Assembly (NCBI GenBank): GCA_027624855.1
Contig: JAQBTQ010000006.1
Span: 51,656-115,655, forward strand
Reading direction: 5' to 3'
DNA length: 64,000 bases
Origin: Bacteroidota bacterium
Lineage (GTDB): Bacteria; Bacteroidota; Bacteroidia; Flavobacteriales_D; Sanyastnellaceae
Shown one piece after another: positions 1 through 10,058 of the stretch (positions are counted from its first letter, which is position 1; every line of letters begins with the position of its first letter). The position numbers were made by a program, and so were the translations under genes. The notes beneath the pieces are model-generated. The model did no database searches and was not told the origin of the DNA. It saw nothing but the letters and a program-made list of their open reading frames with translations.

Positions 1-853
1 TCAAAATTCGACTTCGGCTTGTATGCTTCAGTCTACGGATGGCTTTCTCCTTGATTTGACGAACACGTTCACGAGTCAAATCAAATCGCTCACCAATTTC
101 TTCGAGTGTCATAGGGTGTTCGCCATTCAATCCAAAGTAAAGTCGTATCACATCACCTTCACGAGGAGTCAACGTGCGCAGAGAACGTTCAATTTCTTTT
201 CGAAGAGACTCTGTCATCAAGTCCGTATCTGGTGAGGGAGTATCACCAGTCCGCATCACGTCGTACATGTTACTCGATGATTCATCGCCGTCTTTCAACG
301 GTGCGTCCATTGAGACATGTCGACCAGCATTTTTCATACTCTGCTTGACTTCGTCCAGCGTCATGTCCAACGTTTCTGCTAATTCTGCGGCTGTTGGAGG
401 ACGTTCAAATTCCTGCTCGAGTCGTGCGAAAGCCTTGTTGATTTTGTTGATTGAACCGATCTTATTCAATGGCAAACGAACGATTCGGCTCTGTTCAGCC
501 AACGCCTGCAAAATGCTCTGACGAATCCACCAAACCGCGTAAGAAATGAACTTGAAACCCCTCGTTTCATCAAAACGCTGCGCAGCTTTGATCAAACCAA
601 GGTTGCCTTCATTGATCAAATCAGGCAATGAAAGGCCTTGATTTTGATATTGCTTCGATACCGATACCACAAATCTCAAATTGGCTTTCGTCAACTTTTC
701 AAGAGCGACTTGGTCACCCTTCTTGATACGACGAGCCAATTCCACCTCTTCCTCTGCCGTTATCAAATCAACTCGACCAATTTCCTGAAGGTATTTATCC
801 AGGGAAGCCGTTTCTCGATTTGTAACCTGCTTGGTGATTTTGAGTTGCCTCAT
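1..853 (-). CDS. rpoD: Primary sigma factor RpoD/SigA (3' end cut by window edge)
   Basis: Housekeeping sigma-70 factor that directs RNA polymerase to promoters. The reading frame starts at an ATG at 853 ([10 protein letters not shown]...) and is still open at base 1 after ...TSRSRIL, so only a few C-terminal codons are missing. Residues about 10-70 form region 1.2, followed by region 2 ([46 protein letters not shown]), region 3 (about 165-205) and the region 4 helix-turn-helix ([19 protein letters not shown]). The length of about 290 residues without region 1.1 is the usual Bacteroidota form. It lies downstream of pnp on the same strand, an arrangement typical of Flavobacteriia. I see no strong promoter box in the 65-base gap, so co-transcription with pnp is possible. 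Confidence 0.96.
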   Translation of the reverse strand, partial: MRQLKITKQVTNRETASLDKYLQEIGRVDLITAEEEVELARRIKKGDQVALEKLTKANLRFVVSVSKQYQNQGLSLPDLINEGNLGLIKAAQRFDETRGFKFISYAVWWIRQSILQALAEQSRIVRLPLNKIGSINKINKAFARLEQEFERPPTAAELAETLDMTLDEVKQSMKNAGRHVSMDAPLKDGDESSSNMYDVMRTGDTPSPDTDLMTESLRKEIERSLRTLTPREGDVIRLYFGLNGEHPMTLEEIGERFDLTRERVRQIKEKAIRRLKHTSRSRIL

Positions 854-918
854 GAATTGAAATGATTGTTGTATGAATGATTAATTGAAAAAACCGAAGA
901 AATGTTGCGTGTAAGACG

Positions 919-3162
919 TTAATCGTTGTTACGTTCTTCGCTTCGCGGACCTCGATCTCGATTTCGGTCGCCACGTCCTCGTCCTCGATCGCCACGATCT
1001 CCTCTCGGGCGTTCTGGACGCTCCACGTATCCTTCAGGTTTAGGTAATAATACTTTTCTGCTGAGTTTTATTTTACCCGTTTTCTCATCACGTCCGACCA
1101 CTTTGAACTTGACCACCTCTCCCTCTTTCAACACGTCTTCCACCCTTTCAATCCGCTTCCAATCCAATTCAGAAACGTGCAAAAGACCATCTTGGCCAGG
1201 AATGACTTCAACGAATGCTCCGTAAGGCATGATGCTCTTCACTTTTCCTTCATACTCTTCACCAATCTCAACGGTTGGCGGGAATGCAATGGCTTTTACC
1301 TTCGCTAAAGCGGCGTCAATTGCTGTCTTGTTTGTAGCAGCAATTTCAACAATTCCTTTGCCATCCACGTCCTCGATGCTGATGGTCGTTTCGGTTTCGG
1401 CTTGAATTTCTTGGATGATTTTTCCTCCCGGACCAATGATTGGACCGATGGCTTCACCTGGCACAACCAAGGTGACGATTCGAGGGGCATGTTCTTTATA
1501 ATCACTTCGTGGCTCTGAAATACTGCCGAGCATTTCTTTTCGAATGTGATGACGACCATCCCGAGCTTGGGCCAACGCCTCACGCAATTGAGTAAAGCTC
1601 AACCCTTTAATTTTGATATCCATCTGACAGGCCGTAATTCCGTGCTCCGTCCCGGTAACTTTAAAGTCCATGTCACCCAAGTGGTCTTCATCACCAAGAA
1701 TGTCGGATAAAACCACATATTTTCCTAAATCTTTATCGGTAATCAAACCCATGGCAATTCCAGAAACAGGCGCCTTGATTGGTACACCACCGTCCATCAA
1801 GGCCAAGGTACCTGCACAAACAGTAGCCATTGATGAAGAACCGTTGGATTCCAAAATCTCACTTACCAATCGAATGGTATAGGGACAATCCTCGGTAGCT
1901 GGCAAAACAGGCTTTAAAGCGCGCAGTGCCAGATTACCGTGTCCCACTTCTCTTCGGCTGGTTCCGCGAAGCGGCCTTTCTTCACCAGTTGAGAATGGTG
2001 GAAAATTGTAGTGTAACAAGAATTTCTCGTTTTTCCTTACCAACGCCCCGTCTATCAATTGCTCGTCGAGTTTTGTACCGAGTGTCAGGGTGGTCAACGA
2101 TTGAGTCTCGCCACGGGTAAAAATCGAACTTCCGTGCGTGCCAGGCAAGTAATCCACCTCAGTCCAGATCGGTCGAATTTCAGTTGACTTACGACCATCA
2201 AGTCGAATCCCTTCGTTCAACAGCAAGTCACGAACCGCTTTTTTCTGAGCTGCACTGATGTATTGACGCAGCATGAAACCTTTTTCAGAAATCTCTTCTT
2301 CTGAAAGGGTCGCCATGAATTCTTCTTTCAACTCACTGAACTTGGCCTTTCGCTCTTCTTTCGTACTTCCTTCCTTCGCCGCAGCATAAAATTTGTCCGT
2401 CAATGCTGCATTCACTCGGCCACGGAGTTCCTCGTCATGGTTCTCATGATTGTACTCGCGCTGAACACCGAAGTGCCCTGTCTTTTTGGCGAGCTCGATT
2501 TGTGCTTCGCATTGTGCTTGAATCGCTTTGTGCGCAACTTCAATGGCATCGACCATTTCATCTTCGCTGACCTCATTCATTTCACCTTCTACCATGACAA
2601 TGCTGTCCATGCTTCCAGCAACCATGATGTCCATGTCAGCCCGTTCCAATTCCGATCGGAAGGGGTTGATCACGAATTCACCATCTACGCGGGCCACCCG
2701 CACTTCGGAAATGGGACCATCAAATGGGATATCACTTACCGAAATACAAGCTGAAGCTGCCAATCCTGCCAGGCTATCTGGCAGCACCTCTGCATCAGCC
2801 GACATGAGCTGAATCATGATTTGAGTGCCTGCATGATAGTCTCCTGGAAATGTTGGTCGCAAAGCCCTGTCCACCAATCGCATGACCAATACTTCCGTAT
2901 CAGAAGGCCTCGCTTCTCTCTTAAAGAAACCTCCGGGAAATCTGCCCGCAGCAGCGTATTTTTCTCTGTAATCTACCGTTAATGGCAAAAAATCGACGTC
3001 ATCTCTAACATCATGCGCAGAAACTGCTGTCGCCAATAACATGGTGTTGCCGCTCCTTACGACAACAGAACCGTGGGCTTGCTTTGCAAGCTTTCCGGTT
3101 TCAATGGTGATCTCGCGCCCGTTGCCGAGATCAATGGTTTGGTTGTGTACCGTATAATTCAT
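919..3162 (-). CDS. pnp: Polyribonucleotide nucleotidyltransferase (PNPase)
   Basis: 3'-5' phosphorolytic exoribonuclease acting in mRNA decay. It has two RNase PH-like halves (the first begins [18 protein letters not shown]), then a KH domain (about residues 565-625, [14 protein letters not shown]) and an S1 RNA-binding domain (about 630-705), for 747 residues in all. The last 30 or so residues form an Arg/Gly/Asp-rich tail ([19 protein letters not shown]) that probably adds RNA binding. I chose the ATG at 3162 because it matches the family N-terminus and has CAGGAAAG just upstream; the frame is open to 3231, but that extension overlaps the terminator stem behind rpsO. rpsO lies upstream on the same strand, as in many bacteria. 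Confidence 0.97.
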   Translation of the reverse strand: MNYTVHNQTIDLGNGREITIETGKLAKQAHGSVVVRSGNTMLLATAVSAHDVRDDVDFLPLTVDYREKYAAAGRFPGGFFKREARPSDTEVLVMRLVDRALRPTFPGDYHAGTQIMIQLMSADAEVLPDSLAGLAASACISVSDIPFDGPISEVRVARVDGEFVINPFRSELERADMDIMVAGSMDSIVMVEGEMNEVSEDEMVDAIEVAHKAIQAQCEAQIELAKKTGHFGVQREYNHENHDEELRGRVNAALTDKFYAAAKEGSTKEERKAKFSELKEEFMATLSEEEISEKGFMLRQYISAAQKKAVRDLLLNEGIRLDGRKSTEIRPIWTEVDYLPGTHGSSIFTRGETQSLTTLTLGTKLDEQLIDGALVRKNEKFLLHYNFPPFSTGEERPLRGTSRREVGHGNLALRALKPVLPATEDCPYTIRLVSEILESNGSSSMATVCAGTLALMDGGVPIKAPVSGIAMGLITDKDLGKYVVLSDILGDEDHLGDMDFKVTGTEHGITACQMDIKIKGLSFTQLREALAQARDGRHHIRKEMLGSISEPRSDYKEHAPRIVTLVVPGEAIGPIIGPGGKIIQEIQAETETTISIEDVDGKGIVEIAATNKTAIDAALAKVKAIAFPPTVEIGEEYEGKVKSIMPYGAFVEVIPGQDGLLHVSELDWKRIERVEDVLKEGEVVKFKVVGRDEKTGKIKLSRKVLLPKPEGYVERPERPRGDRGDRGRGRGDRNRDRGPRSEERNND

Positions 3163-3212
3163 CTTTCCTGTAAAATCATCCTGAGGCGAATCACCCCGTT
3201 GGGTGCAAACGC

Positions 3213-3252
3213 TAAAAAACGAAGAAGGCAATGGATATCACCAATTGCCTCC
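3213..3252 (-). terminator. Intrinsic terminator between rpsO and pnp
   Basis: Read on the minus strand, AGGCAATTGG-TGATAT-CCATTGCCT forms a stem with one bulged base, followed by TCTTCGTTTTTT. It lies 18 bases after the rpsO stop and before the pnp start, so pnp depends on read-through or its own promoter. It could also act as an RNA-processing hairpin, as known between rpsO and pnp in enterobacteria. Confidence 0.7.
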
Positions 3253-3270
3253 TCCGTCTGTAAATTTTTA

Positions 3271-3540
3271 TTAGCGACGCAAACCGAGCTTCGAAACTAT
3301 ATCTCGGTAACGTGTAATGTCTTTTGCTTTGAGGTAATCCAGCAATTTCCTGCGCTTACCTACCAATTTGATCAACGCACGCTGCGTGTGAAAATCCTTT
3401 CTGTTTTGCTTTAAATGCTCAGTTAAGTGAGCAATTCTGTAGGAGAACATCGCGATTTGCGCTTCTGCGCTTCCGGTGTCCTTGTCATTCGCGCCAAACG
3501 TTGCGAAAAACTCTTTCTTTTTTGCTGAATCTAAATACAT
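3271..3540 (-). CDS. rpsO: 30S ribosomal protein S15
   Basis: Small-subunit protein that binds the 16S rRNA central domain. The 89-residue frame is full length for the family, with the conserved segments FGANDKDTGSAEAQIAMF, RIAHLTEHLKQNRKD and LVGKRRKLLDYL, ending KLGLRR. The start MYLDSAKKKEFF is the usual Bacteroidota form. It has a well-formed promoter about 40 bases upstream and an intrinsic terminator behind it, so it can be a separate transcript from pnp. Confidence 0.98.
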   Translation of the reverse strand: MYLDSAKKKEFFATFGANDKDTGSAEAQIAMFSYRIAHLTEHLKQNRKDFHTQRALIKLVGKRRKLLDYLKAKDITRYRDIVSKLGLRR

Positions 3541-3581
3541 GGCGAAATCTAATTGATGTTCGTTATGCTAAAATTGAGGCG

Positions 3582-3612
3582 CAAATGTACAACGGATAAC
3601 ATTGTAAATCAA
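3582..3612 (-). promoter_or_regulatory. Bacteroidota-type promoter of rpsO
   Basis: On the minus strand a TTG (3612-3610) is followed after 20 bases by TACATTTG (3589-3582), matching the Bacteroidota -33 TTG / -7 TAnnTTTG pattern at the right spacing. The box ends 41 bases before the rpsO ATG. Confidence 0.75.
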
Positions 3613-3626
3613 CGGAGGAAGTGAAT

Positions 3627-4487
3627 TTATTCCCCTTTTGCAAAATCACCCATGGCGCGCAAGGTGAATGCAATTTTTTTCTTCAGATCCTTTCGTTCGA
3701 CAATGGCATCCAAAAAACCGTGTTCCAATAAAAATTCCGATCGCTGGAATCCCTCTGGCAACTCCTTTCCAATGGTTTCCTTCACTACTCGAGGCCCCGC
3801 AAAACCTATTAGGGCATTAGGTTCAGCTATGTTGATATCGCCCAACATGGCAAAAGAGGCCGTAACTCCGCCTGTCGTTGGATCCGTTAATACTGAAATG
3901 TAAGGGAGTCCGGCCTTGCCGAGAAGTGAAAGTTTGGCGCTGGTTTTAGCCATCTGCATAAGGCTTAACCCGGCTTCCATCATTCGAGCCCCTCCAGACT
4001 TACTGATGCATATAAAAGGACAACCCTTCTTTAATGCATGATCAATTCCGCGTGCAATTTTCTCTCCGACTACGCTCCCCATGGAACCGCCAATGAATTG
4101 AAAATCCATGCAACTAATGACCACAGGTATTCCATCTAAATCTCCCGAAGCCGTCCTTAATGCATCTTGAAGCCCTGTCTTTTTTTGTGCCGATTCAAGC
4201 CGTGATGTGTAAGATTTTGTGTCCTCGAATTGCAGCGGATCAGCACTGGTCATTTTCGGCGCGATTTCCCTGTATTTGCCTTCATCGAACAACAAATTGA
4301 AGTACGACTCACTTCCTGCTCTGTCATGATGACCACAATAATTGCAGACGTTAAGTCGCTCTGCGTGTTGCTGGGAGGTAACGACGGTCTTGCAATTTGG
4401 GCATTGATACCAAGCGCCTTCTGGAATTTCCTTCTTTTCCGTACTCTTCGTTGTAATTCCGTCTTGAATCCGTTTGAACCAGCCCAT
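3627..4487 (-). CDS. accD: Acetyl-CoA carboxylase, carboxyltransferase beta subunit
   Basis: Beta subunit of the carboxyltransferase that makes malonyl-CoA for fatty acid synthesis; it works with AccA, which is not in the window. At 286 residues it is the usual length. An N-terminal zinc ribbon is formed by C29, C32, C48 and C51, followed by the crotonase-like carboxyltransferase domain ([59 protein letters not shown]). It stands between rpsO and tamL with a promoter box in the gap upstream. Confidence 0.97.
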   Translation of the reverse strand: MGWFKRIQDGITTKSTEKKEIPEGAWYQCPNCKTVVTSQQHAERLNVCNYCGHHDRAGSESYFNLLFDEGKYREIAPKMTSADPLQFEDTKSYTSRLESAQKKTGLQDALRTASGDLDGIPVVISCMDFQFIGGSMGSVVGEKIARGIDHALKKGCPFICISKSGGARMMEAGLSLMQMAKTSAKLSLLGKAGLPYISVLTDPTTGGVTASFAMLGDINIAEPNALIGFAGPRVVKETIGKELPEGFQRSEFLLEHGFLDAIVERKDLKKKIAFTLRAMGDFAKGE

Positions 4488-4507
4488 GGGATTTATCTAT
4501 TTCGACC

Positions 4508-4515
4508 CAAAGTTA
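4508..4515 (-). promoter_or_regulatory. -7 box upstream of accD
   Basis: Minus strand TAACTTTG matches TAnnTTTG and ends 20 bases before the accD ATG. No clear TTG is seen at the -33 distance, so the assignment rests on the -7 box alone. Confidence 0.5.
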
Positions 4516-4533
4516 ACGCATGCTTTGAAAATC

Positions 4534-6795
4534 TCAGAATGCATGACCTATTCCTAAATGAAATCTACCATTTTGTTGATTCCATTCAATCCATCGATTG
4601 TCTGTGGGTTTTGAAGGATCAAATAATCGAACGGCCCCGTCCAATCGAAGAATGAAAAATTCAAAATCCAAGCGCATACCAATGCCTGTGCTCCAAGCCA
4701 TTGAGTTCAAACCAAAGTTCACTGGGCCGGATCCCTCGCTTTTCGGAATGACCCAAACATTCCCCGCATCTGAAAACCAAGCAAGCTCTAATACTTCTGA
4801 CATCATTCTCCTGTATTCAATCGAACCCTCTATTTGAACATCTCCAACACCTTGAACCCATTCACTTGAAACCACATTGGCTTCTGCAAAACCAGGCCCC
4901 AATTCTCGAGAAGTCCAACCCCGTATTCCATTTGCACCACCTGCATAAAAAGCACGGTCAAATGGAATGACTTCCATGTTAGCTCCGGTCTTCGCTCCAC
5001 CAACCTTTAATCTCGAATGCCAAGAGGCGCTCGAAGCAATTGGACCTTTCATTGAAGCAATCCATTCAATGTCACATCGCACATATTGCGCATAAGGGAT
5101 TCCTCCCAATGTATAGGGCCCATCACTTGATTGAGAAAATCGCTTTTGCATCCAATTCATCCCCATCCCTGTCCATTCCAAATTTGCAGAAATCCTACCC
5201 TGAAGCCGCAGATTTGGAGCGAGCCAATTTGAGTGCCAATGCGCCCTTGATAGCAGCGATGTATAGTCAGAAAATCGTGCACTCAGAACAGGGTTTGCTT
5301 GATCGATTAACCAGCTTTCAAAATCGGGTTTGGCTTCAATATCCGAATACCGAAACTCAAGAGGAGTCAATTCAAACTTGCTCTGCATTTCGGGGTTTTC
5401 TATGAAGTCAAATCCATACGAGAATCCAACGCCTGTTCGAATGTATTCAGGCCTGCTTTCATGAACCCAACTAGCACGAACGGACGTTCTTGCTTGATTG
5501 GACGGACGCAATCGATTCCAGCTCAACGGGGGAATTCCAAGGGTCGAATAATTGACATCAACAGACCATGTGCCACTATTCGGAATGATGTTGTCGCTGC
5601 TATAACTGAATGGGCTGGTCGAAGCCAATCCCCCTGACAATTTGGCCCCCCAAACATCTCCTTTTCCAGAAACATTGTTGTCCTGCCACATCCAGCTCAC
5701 GATGGGGCCGTAACGCGCATCACTTCGAACCATGTCAATCGAAGAAGTGACACCATAGCGATTCCTCAAATGCAGGGCAATGTCCATGTCATAGGCCGCA
5801 ACTCCAGAGGCATTTACATTGATATCACCCGGAATTTCCAAACGACCTATGCTGGGGACTTTCGCCAACCGACGGTAAGTGTCCTTCATGGCCCGTTCAT
5901 TGAATATCATTCCTGAGTCAATTGAAATCAGAAATTCTACCATGACTTCATCCAAGCAAGATTGTCTCAATGAAGAATCCCCATCACAATGCCAATCAAT
6001 GTTGCCGAATCGAACAGGGAAATGAGGAAGTGGAATGCCGTCTTCATCCCAACCTCGAGGAAGTATTTGCAATTCCAAGCTCACCGAATTTGCCGCATGA
6101 TGCGAAGAAGTGTCCGCGACAAAAGACAAATGAGACTCTTGTATCGTTGGAAATCCTGAATTTCTAAACTGGGAAACAAGATCAGAGCGCAGCCCATCTA
6201 AACCTGAAACATCGAATTTCATTCCATTCATCACACTCAAATCTGAATCCTCCAGTTTGCGATTGATATAACAATGATCCTTATCCCATTTTCCTTCCAC
6301 AATCGTCCAAGGGGCTCCCAATGCTAGATCATAAATCAGCTGAATTTGATTTGCATCGGTGCTATCAACAATTCCCGTGCATTTCGCTTCCAAATAACCC
6401 TTTTTCTGGGCCAATCGCTCGATGTTTTTGCTGGTTCGAAGGAATGCCTCTTCATCATAAATGACCGGCGCCTCCCCCATTCGATTTGCCATCCACCATC
6501 GAAATCCTCCTTCCTCTTTCTCCTGACTTCGACGCCTTTCTGAAGCTTTCTGCAATCCTTCAGGTGATATCATAAGATGCAATCTCATAGGAACTCGGAT
6601 GCCAAGGAAACGACTATTCGGGATTTGTCGCATCACATCCCAATAAGCTTCATCGGATTCTTCATCGTTATCTATGTTGATCTCCACCTTCGTCAGCAGT
6701 CGCTCATTTTGCTGCAGTCGCTTGTACGGAGAGCACGCCGATAATGCAATCAATCCGCAGATTGCATAGTTTTGCCATGGTCTACACATCACCAT
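4534..6795 (-). CDS. tamL: TamL-like outer membrane lipoprotein barrel (Omp85 superfamily)
   Basis: BamA/TamA-type assembly protein of the outer membrane. The chosen start (6795; an ATG at 6789 is equally possible) gives a short signal ending in the lipobox LSAC (C21 from 6795), so the protein should be lipid-anchored, as described for the Bacteroidota TamL family. POTRA-like regions follow (KVEINIDNDEE..., KKGYLEAKC, FDVSGLDGLRSDLVSQFRN, GMIFNERAMKDTYRRLAKV). The C-terminal half is a 16-strand type barrel with the Omp85 segment FYAGGANGIRGWTSRELGPG and ends with a terminal Phe (HLGIGHAF). The partner TamB is not in the window. Its start codon abuts or overlaps that of the divergent methyltransferase gene. 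Confidence 0.85.
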   Translation of the reverse strand: MVMCRPWQNYAICGLIALSACSPYKRLQQNERLLTKVEINIDNDEESDEAYWDVMRQIPNSRFLGIRVPMRLHLMISPEGLQKASERRRSQEKEEGGFRWWMANRMGEAPVIYDEEAFLRTSKNIERLAQKKGYLEAKCTGIVDSTDANQIQLIYDLALGAPWTIVEGKWDKDHCYINRKLEDSDLSVMNGMKFDVSGLDGLRSDLVSQFRNSGFPTIQESHLSFVADTSSHHAANSVSLELQILPRGWDEDGIPLPHFPVRFGNIDWHCDGDSSLRQSCLDEVMVEFLISIDSGMIFNERAMKDTYRRLAKVPSIGRLEIPGDINVNASGVAAYDMDIALHLRNRYGVTSSIDMVRSDARYGPIVSWMWQDNNVSGKGDVWGAKLSGGLASTSPFSYSSDNIIPNSGTWSVDVNYSTLGIPPLSWNRLRPSNQARTSVRASWVHESRPEYIRTGVGFSYGFDFIENPEMQSKFELTPLEFRYSDIEAKPDFESWLIDQANPVLSARFSDYTSLLSRAHWHSNWLAPNLRLQGRISANLEWTGMGMNWMQKRFSQSSDGPYTLGGIPYAQYVRCDIEWIASMKGPIASSASWHSRLKVGGAKTGANMEVIPFDRAFYAGGANGIRGWTSRELGPGFAEANVVSSEWVQGVGDVQIEGSIEYRRMMSEVLELAWFSDAGNVWVIPKSEGSGPVNFGLNSMAWSTGIGMRLDFEFFILRLDGAVRLFDPSKPTDNRWIEWNQQNGRFHLGIGHAF

Positions 6796-7555
6796 GACAC
6801 GGCAAGAAATCCAATCCATAAAAGCGCTTAAAAACAGGGCGGAGCGTGCGCTCCAGAACCGTTTTATCGTTGAAGGCGAAAAAAGCATTTTTGAATTGTG
6901 TTCAAGCTCACTCACTGTGCAACGAATTTACTGCCTGGACAGCATGTTTGACACGCTGGCGAATGCAATTGATGCTAAACATCACCCCAACATCCAATCC
7001 ATTAGCACCAAAGAAATGGGTCGGATTTCCCAAATGGCAACTCCACCTGGGATGCTGGCTATAGCAGAATTGCCGTCAATCGAAGCCAAAGACGTTTTGG
7101 AAAACATTGAAAAGGCGCCTCTGCCATTCGGGGCTGTTTGCTGCGACATAAAAGATCCCGGTAATTTGGGGACATTGATTCGAAGTGCTGATTGGTTCGG
7201 AATGGGAGGAATACTCATTTCGAATGGCACAGTCGACCCTTGGTCACAAAAATGCGTTCAAGCTTCGATGGGCTCTATTTTTAGATTGCCCGTTGCGGTT
7301 GCAGACATTGAAAATATCCAAGGGCTGAATCATTATCACCTGGAAATGCACGGAAATTCATACACTGAAATTGAATGGAAGCCCGGACTCATTTGGATAG
7401 GATCGGAATCACACGGTTTTAATTATCATTCAATCCCTAAGACCTCTGTTCCAGTACACATACCAAAACGAGGTCAGGCGGATTCATTGAATGCTGGACT
7501 CGCCGGAGGCATTGTATTTGCTCACCTTTCAAACTGTTGGGAGAAAAAAATCTGA
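6794..7555 (+). CDS. TrmH/SpoU family RNA 2'-O-methyltransferase
   Basis: SAM-dependent ribose methyltransferase of the SPOUT class acting on tRNA or rRNA. The 253-residue protein has an N-terminal substrate-binding part (QNRFIVEGEKSIFEL) and the three SpoU motifs: motif 1 DPGNLGTLIRSADWFG, motif 2 IGSESHGF and motif 3 ADSLNAGLAGGIVF, which form the knotted cofactor site. The exact RNA target cannot be read from sequence. The ATG at 6794 fits the family N-terminus; there is no room for a promoter outside the divergent tamL coding region. Confidence 0.9.
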   Translation: MTRQEIQSIKALKNRAERALQNRFIVEGEKSIFELCSSSLTVQRIYCLDSMFDTLANAIDAKHHPNIQSISTKEMGRISQMATPPGMLAIAELPSIEAKDVLENIEKAPLPFGAVCCDIKDPGNLGTLIRSADWFGMGGILISNGTVDPWSQKCVQASMGSIFRLPVAVADIENIQGLNHYHLEMHGNSYTEIEWKPGLIWIGSESHGFNYHSIPKTSVPVHIPKRGQADSLNAGLAGGIVFAHLSNCWEKKI

Positions 7556-7586
7556 GGTATTTAAAGCATCTATTGATTCAAGCGCT

Positions 7587-8759
7587 TTAAGACGCTTCAT
7601 CCACAACAGCATGGACCGCATGCATTCTGTTGATTAATGGATTCATGGTGATTTCACACCATTTTTTACGAATGCTCAATTCATCCATGTTCAATTCATT
7701 CATCGATTGACTGATGATCGAGATGCGCTTTTCGCAAGCATCAACAATTTCTGACGACACAGAATCTGGGCTCCAATCGTCCGGCCAACTTTCATCTCTA
7801 CCTCCATTGAGCCTTTCCCATTCAGCAGCAGCCCAGTGCTGAGACGGCCATGGCTTCATCGATTTGAAAATTTGCTGATCAATCAATGATGCCAAATGGG
7901 CTGCAGGTCTCACTCCTTCTGGCGGCTCTCCCCATCGAACGGGCTCACAAAATTCAATATGAATCCCACCCTTCCAACCAAAAAGCCCCTGTTTCATGCT
8001 TCGTTCATCCTCACCCGATTCTTTGGAATATTCACCATCACATTGCTCGCGAAGTAACAGCTCGCGAACTTTCATGCCGTCACACGGGTCCCATTCATAG
8101 CTCAAACTAACCGGTTGAACTTTTAGCTGATTCCAAACTTCATTGCCATCATCACTCAATAACATGCGCACCAAAGCTGGAGAGGTTCGGTCATTTCCAT
8201 CTTTTGCCCTTCCTTCCCTCTGCGCCAACCAAACCGAACCATTTTCACTTAAGATTACCTCACGAACATAAGATGCAACTTCTGCGCTGCTCATCAATTG
8301 TTCTCTCGGGGTACCACCTCTTTGAACGATGAAGCTCTTATTCAATCGAACCAGCTTCTCTACCCACTCCAACTCAAGTAGATTGCTTCCAATTCCAATT
8401 TGAGTCGTTGGCTCATTTTTGGACAAAAGCGCGCGATTAATTAAAGATGGATCTAGGACGATGTCGCGGTGGTTTGAAATAAACAATGCACCATGCGATT
8501 TGAATTGGTCAGAAAAGGAAATGGTCACATGATCCGTTGTTCGCTCTAGGATTTGATCAATGAACACTTTCGAACACCGATCCTGGAACCCTTCGACACT
8601 ATCCACCTCTCGCAACCCGTTAATCAGCTGCTGGGCTGCCTCATCTCCCAAAAACGGCGAAAGATGAGCCTGCCAATCCAATGCATTGAGCAAGAACTCA
8701 ATGGCGTCGGGCACCTCACTTGCCCGATACGGCCTCATGTGCGCAAAAGAATCATTCAT
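7587..8759 (-). CDS. Glycerolipid acyltransferase (PlsC/PlsB-like)
   Basis: Probable phospholipid acyltransferase of the inner membrane face. The core motif is LFISNHRDIVLDP at about residues 120-132 (His-Arg-Asp, a variant of the NHx4D signature), followed by FIVQRGGTPREQ and WLAQREGRAKDG, which correspond to the substrate-binding blocks of the family. The 390-residue length and the N-terminus MNDSFAHMRPYRASEVPDAI resemble a Bacteroidota-specific group often annotated as 1-acylglycerol-3-phosphate acyltransferase. The start at 8759 was preferred because the frame upstream runs into the divergent helicase promoter. The precise acceptor lipid is unknown. Confidence 0.8.
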   Translation of the reverse strand: MNDSFAHMRPYRASEVPDAIEFLLNALDWQAHLSPFLGDEAAQQLINGLREVDSVEGFQDRCSKVFIDQILERTTDHVTISFSDQFKSHGALFISNHRDIVLDPSLINRALLSKNEPTTQIGIGSNLLELEWVEKLVRLNKSFIVQRGGTPREQLMSSAEVASYVREVILSENGSVWLAQREGRAKDGNDRTSPALVRMLLSDDGNEVWNQLKVQPVSLSYEWDPCDGMKVRELLLREQCDGEYSKESGEDERSMKQGLFGWKGGIHIEFCEPVRWGEPPEGVRPAAHLASLIDQQIFKSMKPWPSQHWAAAEWERLNGGRDESWPDDWSPDSVSSEIVDACEKRISIISQSMNELNMDELSIRKKWCEITMNPLINRMHAVHAVVDEAS

Positions 8760-8768
8760 ATTCCGGGC

Positions 8769-8791
8769 GCAATTTAGGTAACCTAAATTTG
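8769..8791. promoter_or_regulatory. Face-to-face promoter boxes with a 17-bp palindrome
   Basis: The 36-base gap between two divergent genes holds ATTTAGGT-A-ACCTAAAT (8772-8788), a perfect 8-bp inverted repeat around one base. TAAATTTG (8784-8791) is a full -7 match pointing at rhlE and ends 4 bases before its ATG; TAAATTGC (8776-8769, minus) is a near match pointing at the acyltransferase and ends 9 bases before its ATG. Confidence 0.55.
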
Positions 8792-8795
8792 TCTC

Positions 8796-10058
8796 ATGAA
8801 TTTCGCCGATCTCAAATTGACTCGTCAATTCTTAAATGCCATTGGCGAAGCGGGGTATGAATCGCCAACACCAATTCAAATTCAGGCCATTCCACCCATC
8901 CGTTCTGGACAAGACGTCGTTGGGATTGCTCAAACAGGGACGGGAAAAACTGCAGCTTTTTTGTTGCCGATATTGCAACTTTTAAAATTTGCCCAAGGTG
9001 AATCACCGCGATGCATCATCCTCGCCCCCACCAAAGAGCTTGTGGTTCAAATCTTCAATGAAGCCATCAAATTCGCTTCATACACCGATTTAAGAATCGT
9101 TGCTTTTTATGGAGGCGTGGGGCCAAAAAGGCAAATAGAATCCGTTGCAGATGGTGTAGACATGATCATTTCCACACCTGGACGATTCCTTGAAATTTAT
9201 TCAAAAGGATTTGTTTCCACTAAGAAGATCAAGCATGTGGTTTTAGACGAAGCCGATCGAATGATGGACATGGGGTTCATGCCTCAGCTACGTAACATCC
9301 AAGAGGTCATTCCTTCAAAACGTCAAAATCTTCTATTCTCTGCTACATTCCCTCCTCGAGTTGAGAAATTATCCGAAGAATTTCTTCTGTGGCCGACTCG
9401 AATTGAAGTGACTCCTGAATCCACTCCGGTAGAAACAGTGGAGCAATTCAAACTGGCATTACCCAATCTTCGCACCAAGATCGCATTCATCGAATGGTAC
9501 ATTCAAAACCATCTGAATGAGGAACGGCTCTTGATTTTCACAAGAAAAAAGGAAGAGGCTGAAAATCTCTCTAAGTTCCTACAACGAAGCTTTGATTTCG
9601 GCGTCCGTTCCATCCATAGCAACAAGGGACAAAATTCACGCATCAATGCCATGAATGAATTTCGAGAGGGAACCATCCAAATATTGATCGCTACCGACGT
9701 CGCCAGCCGAGGCATTGACGTTCCCGAAACATCCATGGTCATCAACGCATCGGTCCCCAGTGATCCACATGACTACATTCACAGAATCGGTCGAACGGGC
9801 AGAGCGTTTCAACATGGCACCGCATTGACACTTTATGACCCTTCAGAACGATTTGCCCTAGAAAGAATCGAATCCTTGGCGCAACAAAAGCTCATTGATT
9901 TCAATGATCCGCCCGTATTGGAAGCGTTCGAAACGCCCCGTTTTGAGAAGCAACAACAGGCTAGAAAAATTGATCGTGAATTGAAAAAGCGAGACCCCAA
10001 TTATCAAGGGGCTTTTCACGAAAAGAAATCAAAAGGTAGCCGGAAGCGCAGGCGTTGA
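8796..10058 (+). CDS. rhlE: DEAD-box ATP-dependent RNA helicase (RhlE-like)
   Basis: RNA helicase for ribosome assembly or mRNA turnover. Motifs in order: Q motif (GYESPTPIQIQAIP), motif I AQTGTGKTAAF (about residue 45), Ia PTKEL, Ib STPGR, motif II DEAD at about 151 (LDEADRMMDMGF), motif III SAT at about 180, then the second RecA domain with VASRGIDVP and HRIGRTGRA (about 328). The 420 residues end in a basic tail (KSKGSRKRRR) like other small RhlE proteins. The ATG lies 4 bases behind a TAAATTTG box, suggesting a leaderless mRNA. The 3' end overlaps the convergent zinc-finger gene by 30 bases. Confidence 0.95.
   Translation: MNFADLKLTRQFLNAIGEAGYESPTPIQIQAIPPIRSGQDVVGIAQTGTGKTAAFLLPILQLLKFAQGESPRCIILAPTKELVVQIFNEAIKFASYTDLRIVAFYGGVGPKRQIESVADGVDMIISTPGRFLEIYSKGFVSTKKIKHVVLDEADRMMDMGFMPQLRNIQEVIPSKRQNLLFSATFPPRVEKLSEEFLLWPTRIEVTPESTPVETVEQFKLALPNLRTKIAFIEWYIQNHLNEERLLIFTRKKEEAENLSKFLQRSFDFGVRSIHSNKGQNSRINAMNEFREGTIQILIATDVASRGIDVPETSMVINASVPSDPHDYIHRIGRTGRAFQHGTALTLYDPSERFALERIESLAQQKLIDFNDPPVLEAFETPRFEKQQQARKIDRELKKRDPNYQGAFHEKKSKGSRKRRR

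Noticed and set aside
854..918. Terminator after pnp
   Set aside because: A short T run is present but no stable stem precedes it.
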